24,986 nt of DNA from DAIOGN01 sp036745245. Its GTDB lineage: Bacteria > Zixibacteria > MSB-5A5 > JAUVRN01. The stretch is taken from NCBI GenBank assembly GCA_036745245.1, contig DAIOGN010000035.1:1-24986 (forward strand), written 5' to 3'. Made by a program: the position numbers and the translations under genes. The notes beneath the pieces were generated by a model, which was given only the letters and a program-made list of their open reading frames with translations, searched no databases and was not told where the DNA came from. Positions 7,819 to 16,299 of this stretch are shown one piece after another (within the stretch, counting starts at the first letter, position 1; each line of letters begins with the position of its first letter).

Positions 7819-10420
7819 AGGCCCGCCTCGGCCCTCGCGACGCCGGGAGCGGAAGGATCGTTGGCGTGCGCCGAGGGAACGATTCGCACGTAGTCGGCCT
7901 GCGCCTCACGCTGGCAGAGCACATTGGGATTGGCCTGCGGATAGTGCACGGGCACCAGCACCATGCCACGCGCCACCATCGGCGAGGGGCGTGCGGTCAC
8001 TTCGATTTTTCCGCAGTCGTTCTTCAATTCGATCCATTGTCCCCAGGCGATGTTCAGCCGGGAGGCGTCGTCGGGATGCAGAAGCGCGTAGGGCACGCCG
8101 GCGAAGCTCATGATGTGCTCCGACTGGTGCGTGAGATGTCCGAAATGATGCCCGAGGTTGGCCGTTTGCAGGAGGAACGTTCCCTCCGGTCCGGGAGCGA
8201 ACGCAGGTGTGAGGCGGCCGAGGGCTTCGCGCGCCGATTGATACAGGGTGTCCTTATCCTGCGTGGCGGGCTGCAAGGGCAGCATGACTCCAACGCTGTC
8301 GCGGAGCGTAGCGTGCGAGGTCCCCGCCAACAGAGGCACGGCCCGGGTCATTTCTAGATACACGTCCTGCGACGAGGCGAAGGGCCAGGGCTTACCCAGA
8401 GCCGCCGCGAGTTCTCCCAGGATCTGTCGCGCCGGGCGCGTCTCTCCGGCCGGTTTCACGGCCGCTTCGAAGTATTGAAGTCGGCCTTCGCCCGACACGA
8501 ACGTGCCCGACTCCTCGTGCACCGTAGCCGTGGGGAGAAAGTAGTGCGCGCTCCCCTGCCCCAGGTCGAACTGTCCCAGCACCACGATGCATTCGAGCCG
8601 GCCCAGCGCACGCCGAACCCAGGCGGAATCGGGATAGTGGAACAAGGGATGCGTGTCGATGAGCACGAGCGCCTTGAGCCGGTCGTTGACGGCGGCTTCC
8701 AGCATTTCGGCGGCATCCCAGCCGCCGGCCGTGGGCAGGGCGCGTCCCCACAATTCGGAGAGCGTGGAGGCATGGGGTGTACTCTGCCCCTCGATGGCGC
8801 CGGGCAACACTTCCGGCTCGGCCCCCATGAGCGTGGCCCCCACCGCGTTGGCATATTCGGCCGACAGCTCCAGGGCGGCTTTGTCGCCGTCGAATCCCAG
8901 CGCTTCGGCCAGCGTGAGCGCCAGATCCACGATGGCTTCCTGGTCGGGCGACTTGCGGATGTCGCGGCCCAGGTACACCACGCACGATTCAGCCGTGGCC
9001 AGCTGCGTGGCCAGGCTCTTGATGTCGGCCGCGGATACACCTGTGCAGAGCGCCACGGCCTCCAGATCCACTTTCGCAGCCTCCCGGGTCAGGTCCCCCG
9101 GCAGCGGTCGCGCGCTCTCGTGTTCGAGAGCGCACTTCAACAGCCCGGCCAGAAAGGCGCGCTCGCTTCCCGGCGCGTACAGGAGCTGGGTGTCGGCCTT
9201 GCGCGAGAGGCGCGTGGGACGGTGATTTGCCAGCACGATCCGGGCGCCGAACGTTCGCTGCGCCTTCAGCGCGCGCAGGCTGGTGATCGGGCGCTCGTTT
9301 TCCAGATCGCACCCGAGCGCCACGATGAGGCGCGTGCGATCGAGTCGCGCCAGCGCGCGTGACACGCGCGGGAAGGCGCGGTGACGGCGGCGGCGCTCCG
9401 GGTCGGAGAGCCACTTGCGATCCACGCGCCAGTCCACCGAGTTGCTGCCGAGAACGTTGCGCATGAAGCGCTGGAACAGGTAGATCGTTTCGTTGGACGA
9501 CAGGGGCGACACCAGCCCGCCCACGGCGCCGGGGCCGTGCGTGTCGAGCACGCGGCGCAAGGCGTCGGCGGCTCCGCGGGTGGCCTCTTCCCATGAGGCC
9601 TTGCGCGGGGTGTCCCCCGGCTTGATCCGCGGCGCAAGCAGGCGGCTTTCCGAGGTGGACCGGAACAGTTCCCGCCGGTTGTTCCACAGCGTGAGGTTGC
9701 AGCCGTCGGGACAGAGGTTGCAGACCGAGGGCGTGCGGTAGCTCACCCACGGGCGCGCGGTGTACCTGAAGTCCACCGACGTGAGGGCCCCCACGGGACA
9801 GATCTCCACCGTGTTGCCCGAAAAAAGATTCCCGATTTCGCGGTCGGCCAGCGTGTCGATCTCGGTGTGCCAGCTCCGATTGAACACCCCCAGGTCGCCT
9901 TCGCCCGCGACTTCCTGCGTGAACCGGGTGCAGCGATAGCAGCGGATGCAGCGGTTCATNNNNNNNNNNGAATGATCTGAGGCCCGATGGGAGTATCGTC
10001 GAGGAAGGAGTCGGCATCGCGCACGAAGCGGTTCTTGGTCTCGGTGAACCGGCTGCGGTCGAGTCCGTAGTGGTACACGTTGTCCTGCAGGAGGCACTCG
10101 CCCCCCTTGTCGCAGGTGGGACAGTCGAGCGGGTGATCGATGAGCATGAACTCGAGCACGCCGGCACGAGCCTTCTTCACCGCGTCGTTGTGGGTGTGCA
10201 CCACCATGTTCGGAGCGGCGGGCGTGGCGCAGGCCACCACCAGCTTCGGCATCTTCTCCACCTGCACCAGGCAGATGCGGCACGCCCCGACGGGGTCGAT
10301 GTGCGGGTGCCAGCAGAACACGGGCACCTCGATGCCCATGCGGTTGGCCACCTGGAGAATGGTTTCGCCTTTGCTCACGCCGGCCGTGCGGCCATCGATC
10401 TGGATCTCGAAGTCGCTCAT
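7809..10420 (-). CDS. nuoG: NADH-quinone oxidoreductase subunit G (NuoG), interrupted by an assembly gap
   Basis: This is the large Fe-S subunit of the NADH module, about 870 residues. The start is the ATG at 10420, which overlaps the nuoF stop as ATGA. The N-terminal part carries the 2Fe-2S cysteines (CWHPHIDPVGACRICLVQVE, later VVACATPA) and the His-ligated N5 site (HPLDCPTCDKGGEC). After the N run the protein resumes at MNRCIRCYRCTRF and CPVGAL (N4), then VCNLCPDGC, then a molybdopterin-oxidoreductase-like domain. The 10 N at 9960-9969 put the two halves out of frame, although both clearly belong to one gene. A true gap of 5, 8 or 11 nt would restore it; IGPQII-x-x-MNRC would suit 5. The N7-type motif has three cysteines, and I find no fourth in the next 30 or so residues. 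Confidence 0.93.
9960..9969. other. Assembly gap (10 N) inside nuoG
   Basis: Ten N join the N-terminal NuoG segment ending IGPQII to the segment starting MNRCIRCYRC. Ten bases leave the halves in different frames, so the length is a placeholder rather than a measured size. The conserved context suggests that only a couple of residues are missing. Confidence 0.97.
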
Positions 10421-11727
10421 GCCCCCACCCCCGCCTCCTGCCCGGCAAACGACCACGGTGGCGCGGCCACGCGTCGCCGGCCCGCCACCGCGTCGTCCCA
10501 CTCGCTCTTGAAATGGCGGATGGACGACTGGATGGGCCAGACGGCGGCGTCGCCCAGCGGACACACCGTGTTGCCTTCGATGTTGGAACAGATGTCGAGA
10601 ATCAATTCGATGTCGTTGGGCTTGCCGCCTCCTTCGAGGATGCGGTCGAAGATGCGCGCCAGCCACCCCGTGCCTTCCCGGCAGGGGGTGCACTTGCCGC
10701 ACGACTCATGCTCGTAGAACTTCAACAGTCGCACCGTGGACCACACCATGTCGGTGGATTCGTCCATGACGATGCAGCCGCCCGACCCCAGCATCGAGCC
10801 CGCAGACGCGAGCGATTCGAAGTCGACGTTGCAGTTGCACTTGTCCGCCGGCAACACCGGCACCGACGACCCTCCGGGAATCACCGCCTTGAGCTTCCGG
10901 CCGGCCGGCACGCCGCCTGCCAGGTCGTTGATCAGTTCGAGCAGCGGGGTTCCCATTCTCACTTCGTAGTTCCCGGGACGTCGCACGTGTCCCGACACCG
11001 ACATGATCTTCGTGCCCGGGCTCTTCTCCGTGCCCAGGGCCTTGAACGCGGCCACGCCCATCTCGAGCAGTCGCGGCAGCGTGGCGAGAGTCTCCACATT
11101 GTTCACCACGGTGGGACAACCGTACAGCCCCACCACGGCGGGAAAGGGCGGCTTCACGCGCGGCATGCCGCGCTTCCCCTCGAGAGATTCGATGAGGGCC
11201 GTCTCCTCGCCGCAGATGTACGCTCCGCCGCCGCGGTACACGTGGATCTCGCAATCGAATTTCGAGCCCAGGATGCCGCGTCCCACGAATCCGCGTTGCT
11301 TCGCTTCGGCCAGGCACGTCTCCAGTAGCTCCGCCCCCGAAGCGAACTCGCCGCGCGCATAGATGTAGCAGGTGGCGGCGCCGATGGCGTAGGCCGCGAT
11401 GAGGCACCCTTCGATCACCAGGTGCGGATCCTTGTCGATCAGCTCCCGGTCCTTGCACGTGCCCGGTTCCGATTCGTCGGCGTTGCAGAGCAGATAGATG
11501 GGCTTGCCCGTGTTCTTGGCCACGAAGCTCCACTTGAGGCCCGTGGGAAAGCCGGCGCCGCCGCGGCCTCGCAGCCCCGCGTCCTTCACGAACGCCACCA
11601 GTGTCTCGGGCGTGAAGTCGCGCAGGGCGCGCGCGAGCATGGTGTAGCCGCCGCCCGCTTCGTAGGTGCGGATGTCTTCCTGTTTCGCGCGCTCGAAATC
11701 GCGCGTCACCAGCTTAAGCTCGGGCAC
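10417..11727 (-). CDS. nuoF: NADH-quinone oxidoreductase subunit F (NuoF)
   Basis: This is a 436-residue flavoprotein that oxidises NADH with FMN and passes electrons through a 4Fe-4S centre (N3). Visible motifs are the FMN/NADH loop RGRGGAGFPTGLKWSF (about 53-68), NADESEPGTCKDRE (82-95), GAYICGEETALIESLEGKRG, and the cluster ligands SCGKCTPCREG (Cys343, 346, 349) with Cys389 in NTVCPLGD. I chose the GTG at 11727 because GGAGG lies 4-8 nt upstream and it gives the usual length. The frame stays open to 11889, but that extension lies inside nuoE and has no family similarity. It overlaps nuoE by 14 nt and nuoG by 4 nt. Confidence 0.95.
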   Translation of the reverse strand: MPELKLVTRDFERAKQEDIRTYEAGGGYTMLARALRDFTPETLVAFVKDAGLRGRGGAGFPTGLKWSFVAKNTGKPIYLLCNADESEPGTCKDRELIDKDPHLVIEGCLIAAYAIGAATCYIYARGEFASGAELLETCLAEAKQRGFVGRGILGSKFDCEIHVYRGGGAYICGEETALIESLEGKRGMPRVKPPFPAVVGLYGCPTVVNNVETLATLPRLLEMGVAAFKALGTEKSPGTKIMSVSGHVRRPGNYEVRMGTPLLELINDLAGGVPAGRKLKAVIPGGSSVPVLPADKCNCNVDFESLASAGSMLGSGGCIVMDESTDMVWSTVRLLKFYEHESCGKCTPCREGTGWLARIFDRILEGGGKPNDIELILDICSNIEGNTVCPLGDAAVWPIQSSIRHFKSEWDDAVAGRRRVAAPPWSFAGQEAGVGA

Positions 11728-12244
11728 GGGCCTCCCGGGCCTCGCCGGCGGCCTTCGATTTGCACTCTTCCAGGAGGCGGTCGAGTTTCTCCGGAGTGAG
11801 GTTCTCGTGATAGGCGTCGTTGAGTTGCAGCATGGGGGCCGCCGCGCAGGCCGCGAGGCACTCCTCGCCCACCAGGGAGAAAAGCCCATCGGGCGTCACC
11901 TGCCCGCGTTTGATGCCGTGCTTCTGCTCGAGGTAGTTCATCATGTCGTACGCCCCGCGCAGCGCACAGGAGAGGTTGTTGCACACCTTGATGTGAAATC
12001 GTCCCACCTTCTGCTTGGGGAAGAACGTGTAAAACGTGGCCGCCTCCCACACCCACACCGCGGGCACGTCCAGCACGGCGGCGATCTGGCGGCAGAGATC
12101 GAGATTCACGAAGCCGAAGCGGTCGTACGCGATGTGCAGGCCCGGCAGAATCGCCGACCGGCGGTCGGCGAACCGCCCGATCAGTGCCTTCAGGCTCCCT
12201 GTGTCTTCGGCGGTGAGTTCCAGAGTGGCCGTGCGCGCGTCCAT
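11714..12244 (-). CDS. nuoE: NADH-quinone oxidoreductase subunit E (NuoE)
   Basis: This is a 176-residue thioredoxin-fold subunit carrying 2Fe-2S centre N1a in the NADH module. The four ligands are visible as Cys88 and Cys93 (VCNNLSCALRG, C-x4-C) and Cys129 and Cys133 (EECLAACAAAP, C-x3-C). The stretch VWVWEAATFYTFFP is also typical. The ATG at 12244 directly abuts the nuoD stop at 12245. The tail after the fold (ECKSKAAGEAREARARA) is charged, and its codons overlap the nuoF start. Confidence 0.96.
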   Translation of the reverse strand: MDARTATLELTAEDTGSLKALIGRFADRRSAILPGLHIAYDRFGFVNLDLCRQIAAVLDVPAVWVWEAATFYTFFPKQKVGRFHIKVCNNLSCALRGAYDMMNYLEQKHGIKRGQVTPDGLFSLVGEECLAACAAAPMLQLNDAYHENLTPEKLDRLLEECKSKAAGEAREARARA

Positions 12245-13453
12245 TTAGCGATCGATCTCCCCCAGTACGATGTCGAGGCTGCCGATCACCGCCACCACGT
12301 CGGCCACCAGCCGCCCCACCACAAGCGAGGGCAAGGCCGAGAGGTTCACGAAGCAGGGCGGGCGACACTTGGCGCGGTACGGCTGCACGCCGCCATCCGA
12401 CACCATGTAGAATCCCATCTCTCCCTTGGGCGACTCGATGGGCACGTACGCTTCACCGGCGGGCACGGCGAATCCCTCCGACACCCATTTGAAGTGGTGA
12501 ATCAGGGCTTCCATTTCCGTGACCACGGCGGACTTGGGCGGGGGCGTGACGCCGCGTTTGCGCGCCATGAAGTCGCCTTCCGGAATATCGCCTGTCGCCT
12601 GCTCGATGATACGAAGCGATTCGCGCATCTCGCGCATGCGCACGCGATACCGCGCGTACACATCGCCTTCCGTCTCGGTGGGAATGTCGAACTGGTAGCG
12701 ATCGTAGCCGGTGTACGGCGAGGCTTTCCTGCAGTCATACGCCAGGCCCGACGCGCGCAGCGCCGGTCCGGTGAGGCCCAGGTTGAGCGCGGTGGCGATA
12801 TCGACCTTTCCTATGCCGCGCGTGCGCTCCCTCCAGATGGGGTTTTCGGCCAGCAGGCCCTCATAGTCGTCGATGCGCGAGGGAAACACCTTCAGGATCT
12901 CGCGCACGCGTCCCGCGAAATCGGGCGGGATGTCGTCGGCCAGTCCGCCCACGCGAAAGTACGACGACATCATGCGCTGTCCCGACACCAGCTCGTAGAT
13001 GCCGAGGATCATCTCGCGTTCGCGAAAGGCATACAGGAGCATGCTCATGGCGCCCATGTCGATGGCGTGCGTACCCAGCCACACGAGATGCGAATTGAGG
13101 CGCGTAAGTTCGGTGAGAATCACGCGCACCACCTGTGCGCGTGCGGGAATCTCCAGGTCGAGCAGCTTTTCGGCCGACAGGCAGAACGCGAGGTTGTTGG
13201 ACAGGGGCGCCAGGTAGTCCATCCGGTCGGTGAGCGTGATGGCCTGGGTGTACGTCTTGTTCTCGAGCGTCTTCTCGATTCCCGTGTGCAGGTAGCCGAT
13301 GTCGGGGGTGGCCTTCACCACGGTTTCGCCATCGAGCTCCAGCACCACGCGCAGAACACCGTGCGTGGAGGGGTGCTGGGGTCCGAGGTTGAGCGTCAGG
13401 AAGGACTCGGTGCCGTCCTTCTCTCTCCGCCGTTCGAGAAGCTCGAGTTCCAT
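12245..13453 (-). CDS. nuoD: NADH-quinone oxidoreductase subunit D (NuoD)
   Basis: This is the 402-residue 49-kDa subunit of the complex I connecting module, related to the large subunit of NiFe hydrogenases. The N-terminal loop GPQHPSTHGVLR is present. His31 and Tyr80 (in DRMDY) are 49 residues apart, the same spacing as the quinone-contacting His59 and Tyr108 of the bovine protein, so both quinone ligands appear conserved. The C-terminus SLDIVLGEIDR is typical. NuoC and NuoD are separate genes, not fused as in E. coli. The start is the ATG at 13453, 27 nt after the nuoC stop. Confidence 0.97.
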   Translation of the reverse strand: MELELLERRREKDGTESFLTLNLGPQHPSTHGVLRVVLELDGETVVKATPDIGYLHTGIEKTLENKTYTQAITLTDRMDYLAPLSNNLAFCLSAEKLLDLEIPARAQVVRVILTELTRLNSHLVWLGTHAIDMGAMSMLLYAFREREMILGIYELVSGQRMMSSYFRVGGLADDIPPDFAGRVREILKVFPSRIDDYEGLLAENPIWRERTRGIGKVDIATALNLGLTGPALRASGLAYDCRKASPYTGYDRYQFDIPTETEGDVYARYRVRMREMRESLRIIEQATGDIPEGDFMARKRGVTPPPKSAVVTEMEALIHHFKWVSEGFAVPAGEAYVPIESPKGEMGFYMVSDGGVQPYRAKCRPPCFVNLSALPSLVVGRLVADVVAVIGSLDIVLGEIDR

Positions 13454-13480
13454 GCTGCGGGAGCCGAAGTTCGCGCCCGA

Positions 13481-14117
13481 CTAGGGCGTCGTTTCCTCTG
13501 GAGGGCGCCCTTCCCACCCGGCCACCGGCTTGCCTTCGGGGCCCTGACGCGGCACGGAGATCTGCGGCAGACCCTCGCCGTACGAACGGTTGCCAAACCA
13601 GCGCAAACCCTCTCCGAGCCATTCCGGACGTTCCGAAAGATTGTGGGTGAACTGCGGCAACTCATAGGAGAGCGGGAAGTCTTTGCGCAANNNNNNNNNN
13701 GCGGCGAAGGTCGGGGTGTCCGCTAAACGGCACACCGAACATGTCGTACACCTCGCGCTCCAGCCAGTCAGCCGAGCGCCACACGGAGGTGACCGTTGGC
13801 ACCGACTCCCCTTCGCGGACGCGCACTTTCAGCCGAAGCCTCAGGTTCTTTTCGGGCGAGTAGAGATTGTACACCACGTCGAAGCGATCTTCGCGCGCGG
13901 GCCAGTCGACGCCCGCAATATCGGACAACAACGCGAAACGCCACTCGGGGCTTCCCTGCAGGAAGCGACACACCTCAAGCACCGTCGCCGTCTTAAGCAC
14001 CAGCGTGGTCTCCTGGCGATAGGCGGATTGCTCCAGCACGGCTCCGGGGCAGGCGGCCTCGAGCGCGGCCGCGATGACGGCAGGCTCCGGATGGCGGCTG
14101 AGATATTCGGGGCTCAT
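13481..14117 (-). CDS. nuoC: NADH-quinone oxidoreductase subunit C (NuoC), interrupted by an assembly gap
   Basis: This is the 30-kDa subunit of the complex I connecting module. The family signature WLEREVYDMFGVPFSGHPDL is present just before the N run (13691-13700), and LRKDFPLSYELPQF resumes just after it. Family members usually carry about 11 residues between these stretches, so roughly 30 nt are probably missing where 10 N are written. I took the ATG at 14117. A TTG at 14144 is an alternative: it overlaps the nuoB stop (TTGA) and would add nine residues. Neither start has a good ribosome site. The C-terminal tail (GPEGKPVAGWEGRPPEETTP) is low-complexity. Confidence 0.92.
13691..13700. other. 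Assembly gap (10 N) inside nuoC
   Basis: Ten N lie between the codons for GHPDLRR and LRKDFP of NuoC. Comparison with the usual NuoC motif suggests that about 11 residues are missing, so the real gap is longer than shown. Confidence 0.97.
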
Positions 14118-14140
14118 GGAGGGGGACGGCTGCGCTCGGT

Positions 14141-14668
14141 TCAATGGCCGTAGTAGGTGCGCTCGATCTTGCGCACCCAGGGCGCGAGCTTCTTGTGATC
14201 CGACACCGACTGGCGCTCAATCTTCTGCATGAGTAGTTGAATGCCGTCGATGAGTTGCTCGGGGCGCGGCGGACAGCCGGGCACGTACACATCTACCGGA
14301 ATCACGCGGTCCACGCCCTGGACGAGCGCGTAGTTGTTGAACACGCCGCCGCAGGAAGCGCACGCTCCCATGCTGATCACCCACTTGGGATTGGGCATCT
14401 GGTCGTAAAGTCTGCGCACCACGGGCGCCATTTTCACCGACACGCGCCCCGCGACGATCATGAGGTCGGCCTGACGCGGTGAGGCGCGCATCACCTCCAT
14501 GCCAAAGCGGGACAGGTCGAAGCGGGAGGCGAAGGTGCTCATCATTTCGATGGCGCAACAAGCCAGCCCGAAGCCGAGGGGCCAGATGGAGTTCTTGCGC
14601 GCCCATCCCGTGACGGCATCCACCGTGGAGAGCAGGATGCCGTCCTTCAACTGACCTTCTAACCCCAC
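14141..14668 (-). CDS. nuoB: NADH-quinone oxidoreductase subunit B (NuoB)
   Basis: This is a 175-residue subunit that binds the terminal 4Fe-4S cluster N2 and hands electrons to quinone. The ligands are visible as the tandem Cys37-Cys38 (FGLACCAIEMM), Cys103 (MGACASCGG) and Cys132 (YVPGCPPRPEQL). A further cysteine, Cys106, stands where E. coli-type proteins carry Ser. The GTG start at 14668 overlaps nuoA by 10 nt and follows AAGGGGG at a suitable distance. Its normal electron donor, NuoI, is not encoded in the operon. Confidence 0.96.
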   Translation of the reverse strand: MGLEGQLKDGILLSTVDAVTGWARKNSIWPLGFGLACCAIEMMSTFASRFDLSRFGMEVMRASPRQADLMIVAGRVSVKMAPVVRRLYDQMPNPKWVISMGACASCGGVFNNYALVQGVDRVIPVDVYVPGCPPRPEQLIDGIQLLMQKIERQSVSDHKKLAPWVRKIERTYYGH

Positions 14669-15015
14669 TCGAGGGCCCCCTTCCGGACGATGTAGAGATA
14701 CCCCGTCAGCAGCACTACCACGAACGCCAGCATCTCGACGAACCCGAACCAGCCCAGTTGTTTGTAAACCACCGCCCAGGGATAGAGAAAGGTCGCCTCC
14801 AGATCGAACACCAGAAACAGAATGGCCACGAGGTAGAACTTTACGTCGAACCGGCGCTGGGCCTCCGTGACCGGTCGGATACCGCTTTCGTAAGGCTCCT
14901 GCTTGGCCTTGTTATAGCTCTTCCGCCCGAATAGCGAACCCAGGAGCAGCATCGCTACCCCGATCGCGCTCACCACCGCCAGGTGCAGTATTAACGGACC
15001 ATAAACCGGCGACAT
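14659..15015 (-). CDS. nuoA: NADH-quinone oxidoreductase subunit A (NuoA)
   Basis: This is a 118-residue subunit with three membrane helices and the first gene of the nuo operon. Family features are the loop KQEPYESGIRPVTEAQRRFD followed by VKFYLVAILFLVFDLEATFL with YPWA, which contains the conserved acidic residues of the second helix. The ATG at 15015 follows CAGGG at a short distance. A promoter candidate and nested inverted repeat lie 36-93 nt upstream. The downstream nuoB GTG is embedded in its last codons. Confidence 0.97.
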   Translation of the reverse strand: MSPVYGPLILHLAVVSAIGVAMLLLGSLFGRKSYNKAKQEPYESGIRPVTEAQRRFDVKFYLVAILFLVFDLEATFLYPWAVVYKQLGWFGFVEMLAFVVVLLTGYLYIVRKGALEWG

Positions 15016-15026
15016 GCTTACCCTGT

Positions 15027-15108
15027 GGGGGCTCCGAGACCACTCGTCACGGCCCCCGGCTGTGGAGTATAGAAGGGCTCCACAGGGGGGCCAAGGGCAT
15101 TCTCGGAG
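15027..15108 (-). repeat. Nested inverted repeat over the nuo promoter and leader
   Basis: The core is a stem of GGCCCCC (15092-15086) and CTGTGGAG (15085-15078), a 10-nt loop, CTCCACAG (15067-15060), a 2-nt bulge, then GGGGGCC (15057-15051). Outside it an 8-nt pair, CTCCGAGA at 15032-15039 and TCTCGGAG at 15101-15108 (plus-strand reading), shares nearly the same centre. A third CTGTGG half-site, in the form CCCCACAG on the minus strand, lies at 15030-15023 next to the nuoA start. No U-tract follows, so it is a poor intrinsic terminator for asnA. An operator or leader structure is possible. Confidence 0.6.
15066..15094 (-). promoter_or_regulatory. Candidate sigma-70-type promoter for the nuo operon
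   Basis: On the minus strand TTGGCC (15094-15089, 4 of 6 matches to TTGACA) and TATACT (15071-15066, 5 of 6 to TATAAT) are 17 nt apart. Transcription would start near 15059, leaving a leader of about 44 nt before the nuoA ATG. The -10 element sits in the loop of a strong inverted repeat. This rests on consensus matching only. Confidence 0.5.
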
Positions 15109-15153
15109 GCGTCGCCGGTCCGGTCATTGCACACGCCCGCAGGACGCCGCTCT

Positions 15154-16299
15154 CTATTCGAGCACGTGGATATTGCGCTCGCGACAGAGGTCCTTGAGCA
15201 CGCGCGGCCACACCGTCACGCTGCATTCGCCCAGATGCGCCTTGCGCAGGAGCATCATGTACGTGCGCGACTGGCCGATCCCGCCGCCGATCGACAGCGG
15301 CAGCGTTCCCTGCACGATCCCCTGGTGGTACGGGTAGCGCAGGAAGTCGAGCTGTCCCGTGAGCTCGAGCTGCTTCCTGAGCGCCACGGCGTCCACGCGG
15401 ATGCCCATGGACGAAAGCTCGTGACGACGCTTCGGGACAGGATTCCACACGAGGATGTCGCCGTTGAGCCCGTGCACTGGCTTGCCGTCCGCCGACTTCG
15501 TGGGCGTGGACCAGTCGTCGTAGTCGGCGGCGCGCATCTCGTGCGGATAGCCGTCGGCCAGGGTCCAGCCGATGCCGTAGATGAACAGGGCCGGATGCTC
15601 CTTCAGGATGGCGGTCTCACGCGCCTTGCGCGGCAGATTTGGAAACCGCTCCAATAGCTCCTCGGCGTGCATGAATTTCAGCTCGTCGGGCAGCTCCGGG
15701 TAGGCGCGCTCGTGCAGGCCCGGGAAATGCTCCATCACATGCTGCTCGGCGCCCTTGAGCACCTTCCAGATCCGTTTCACGGTGTCCGTTAAGTAGGCGA
15801 GGTTGCGCTCCTTCGCGGTGATGTGCCGCTCCCAGTCCCACTGGTCCACGTAGGCCGAATGGTCGTGGTCGAGGAAGTAATCCTTCCGCACGGCGCGCAT
15901 GTCGGTGTAGAGCCCCTCCCCCGGGCCCAGGCTGAATTGCTTCAGGGCCATCCGTTTCCACTTGGTGGCCGCCTGCACCACCTGGGCGTCGATCGGATGC
16001 TTGTTGTGGTCGTTGTTGATGTGGAACCCCACCGGGCTGCGTGAGCCGTCGCGGTCGAGGTAATCGTTGATGCCACTTGTCTCATCCACAATGAGCGGCA
16101 CTTCCACGCGCATGAGGTTGAGTTCGCGGCAGAGGCCCGCCTCGATGTAGTTCTTGGCGGCCAACAGCGCCTCTTGTGTCTGTCTTGGGTTGAGCAGTGA
16201 CCGGTAGTCGCCGGGCAGAACGCCCTTCAGGTCATCGTAATTGCCGATGCCCGGGCCGGCCAGATCGGCCCGTTTCTCGGCCGTAGCCGTGTTCTTCAT
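15154..16299 (-). CDS. asnA: Aspartate-ammonia ligase (AsnA)
   Basis: This is a cytoplasmic ammonia-dependent asparagine synthetase: aspartate plus ammonia plus ATP gives asparagine, AMP and pyrophosphate. It is related to class II aminoacyl-tRNA synthetases. Matching segments are GEGLYTDMRAVRKD, SAYVDQWDWERHI, DYDDWSTPT, LNGDILVWNPV, HELSSMGIRVDA and LPLSIGGGIGQSR. The protein has 381 residues against about 330 in E. coli. Much of the excess is an N-terminal extension of around 35 residues before the region aligned with the E. coli start. I took the ATG at 16299, which overlaps the preceding VOC gene as ATGA. The frame remains open to 16563, but that part is unrelated. No convincing terminator follows. 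Confidence 0.95.
   Translation of the reverse strand: MKNTATAEKRADLAGPGIGNYDDLKGVLPGDYRSLLNPRQTQEALLAAKNYIEAGLCRELNLMRVEVPLIVDETSGINDYLDRDGSRSPVGFHINNDHNKHPIDAQVVQAATKWKRMALKQFSLGPGEGLYTDMRAVRKDYFLDHDHSAYVDQWDWERHITAKERNLAYLTDTVKRIWKVLKGAEQHVMEHFPGLHERAYPELPDELKFMHAEELLERFPNLPRKARETAILKEHPALFIYGIGWTLADGYPHEMRAADYDDWSTPTKSADGKPVHGLNGDILVWNPVPKRRHELSSMGIRVDAVALRKQLELTGQLDFLRYPYHQGIVQGTLPLSIGGGIGQSRTYMMLLRKAHLGECSVTVWPRVLKDLCRERNIHVLE

Noticed and set aside
6553..7893. A 446-codon plus-strand frame opposite nuoH and nuoJ.
   Set aside because: It is antisense to well-supported membrane subunits, and the composition is typical of a codon-position shadow.
10421..10702. Upstream extension of the NuoG frame.
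   Set aside because: The Fe-S domain starts cleanly at MSDFEIQIDG from the ATG at 10420. The extension lies inside nuoF and has no similarity.
11666..13726. A 686-codon open frame on the plus strand opposite nuoC, nuoD and nuoE.
   Set aside because: It is antisense to genes with clear family motifs, its translation is His/Arg/Gly-rich without domain similarity, and it reads through the N gap. Long antisense frames are expected at this GC content.
15051..15092. The strong hairpin as an intrinsic terminator of asnA.
   Set aside because: No U-tract follows the stem on the minus strand, and a -10-like hexamer sits in the loop, so a promoter or operator role fits better.
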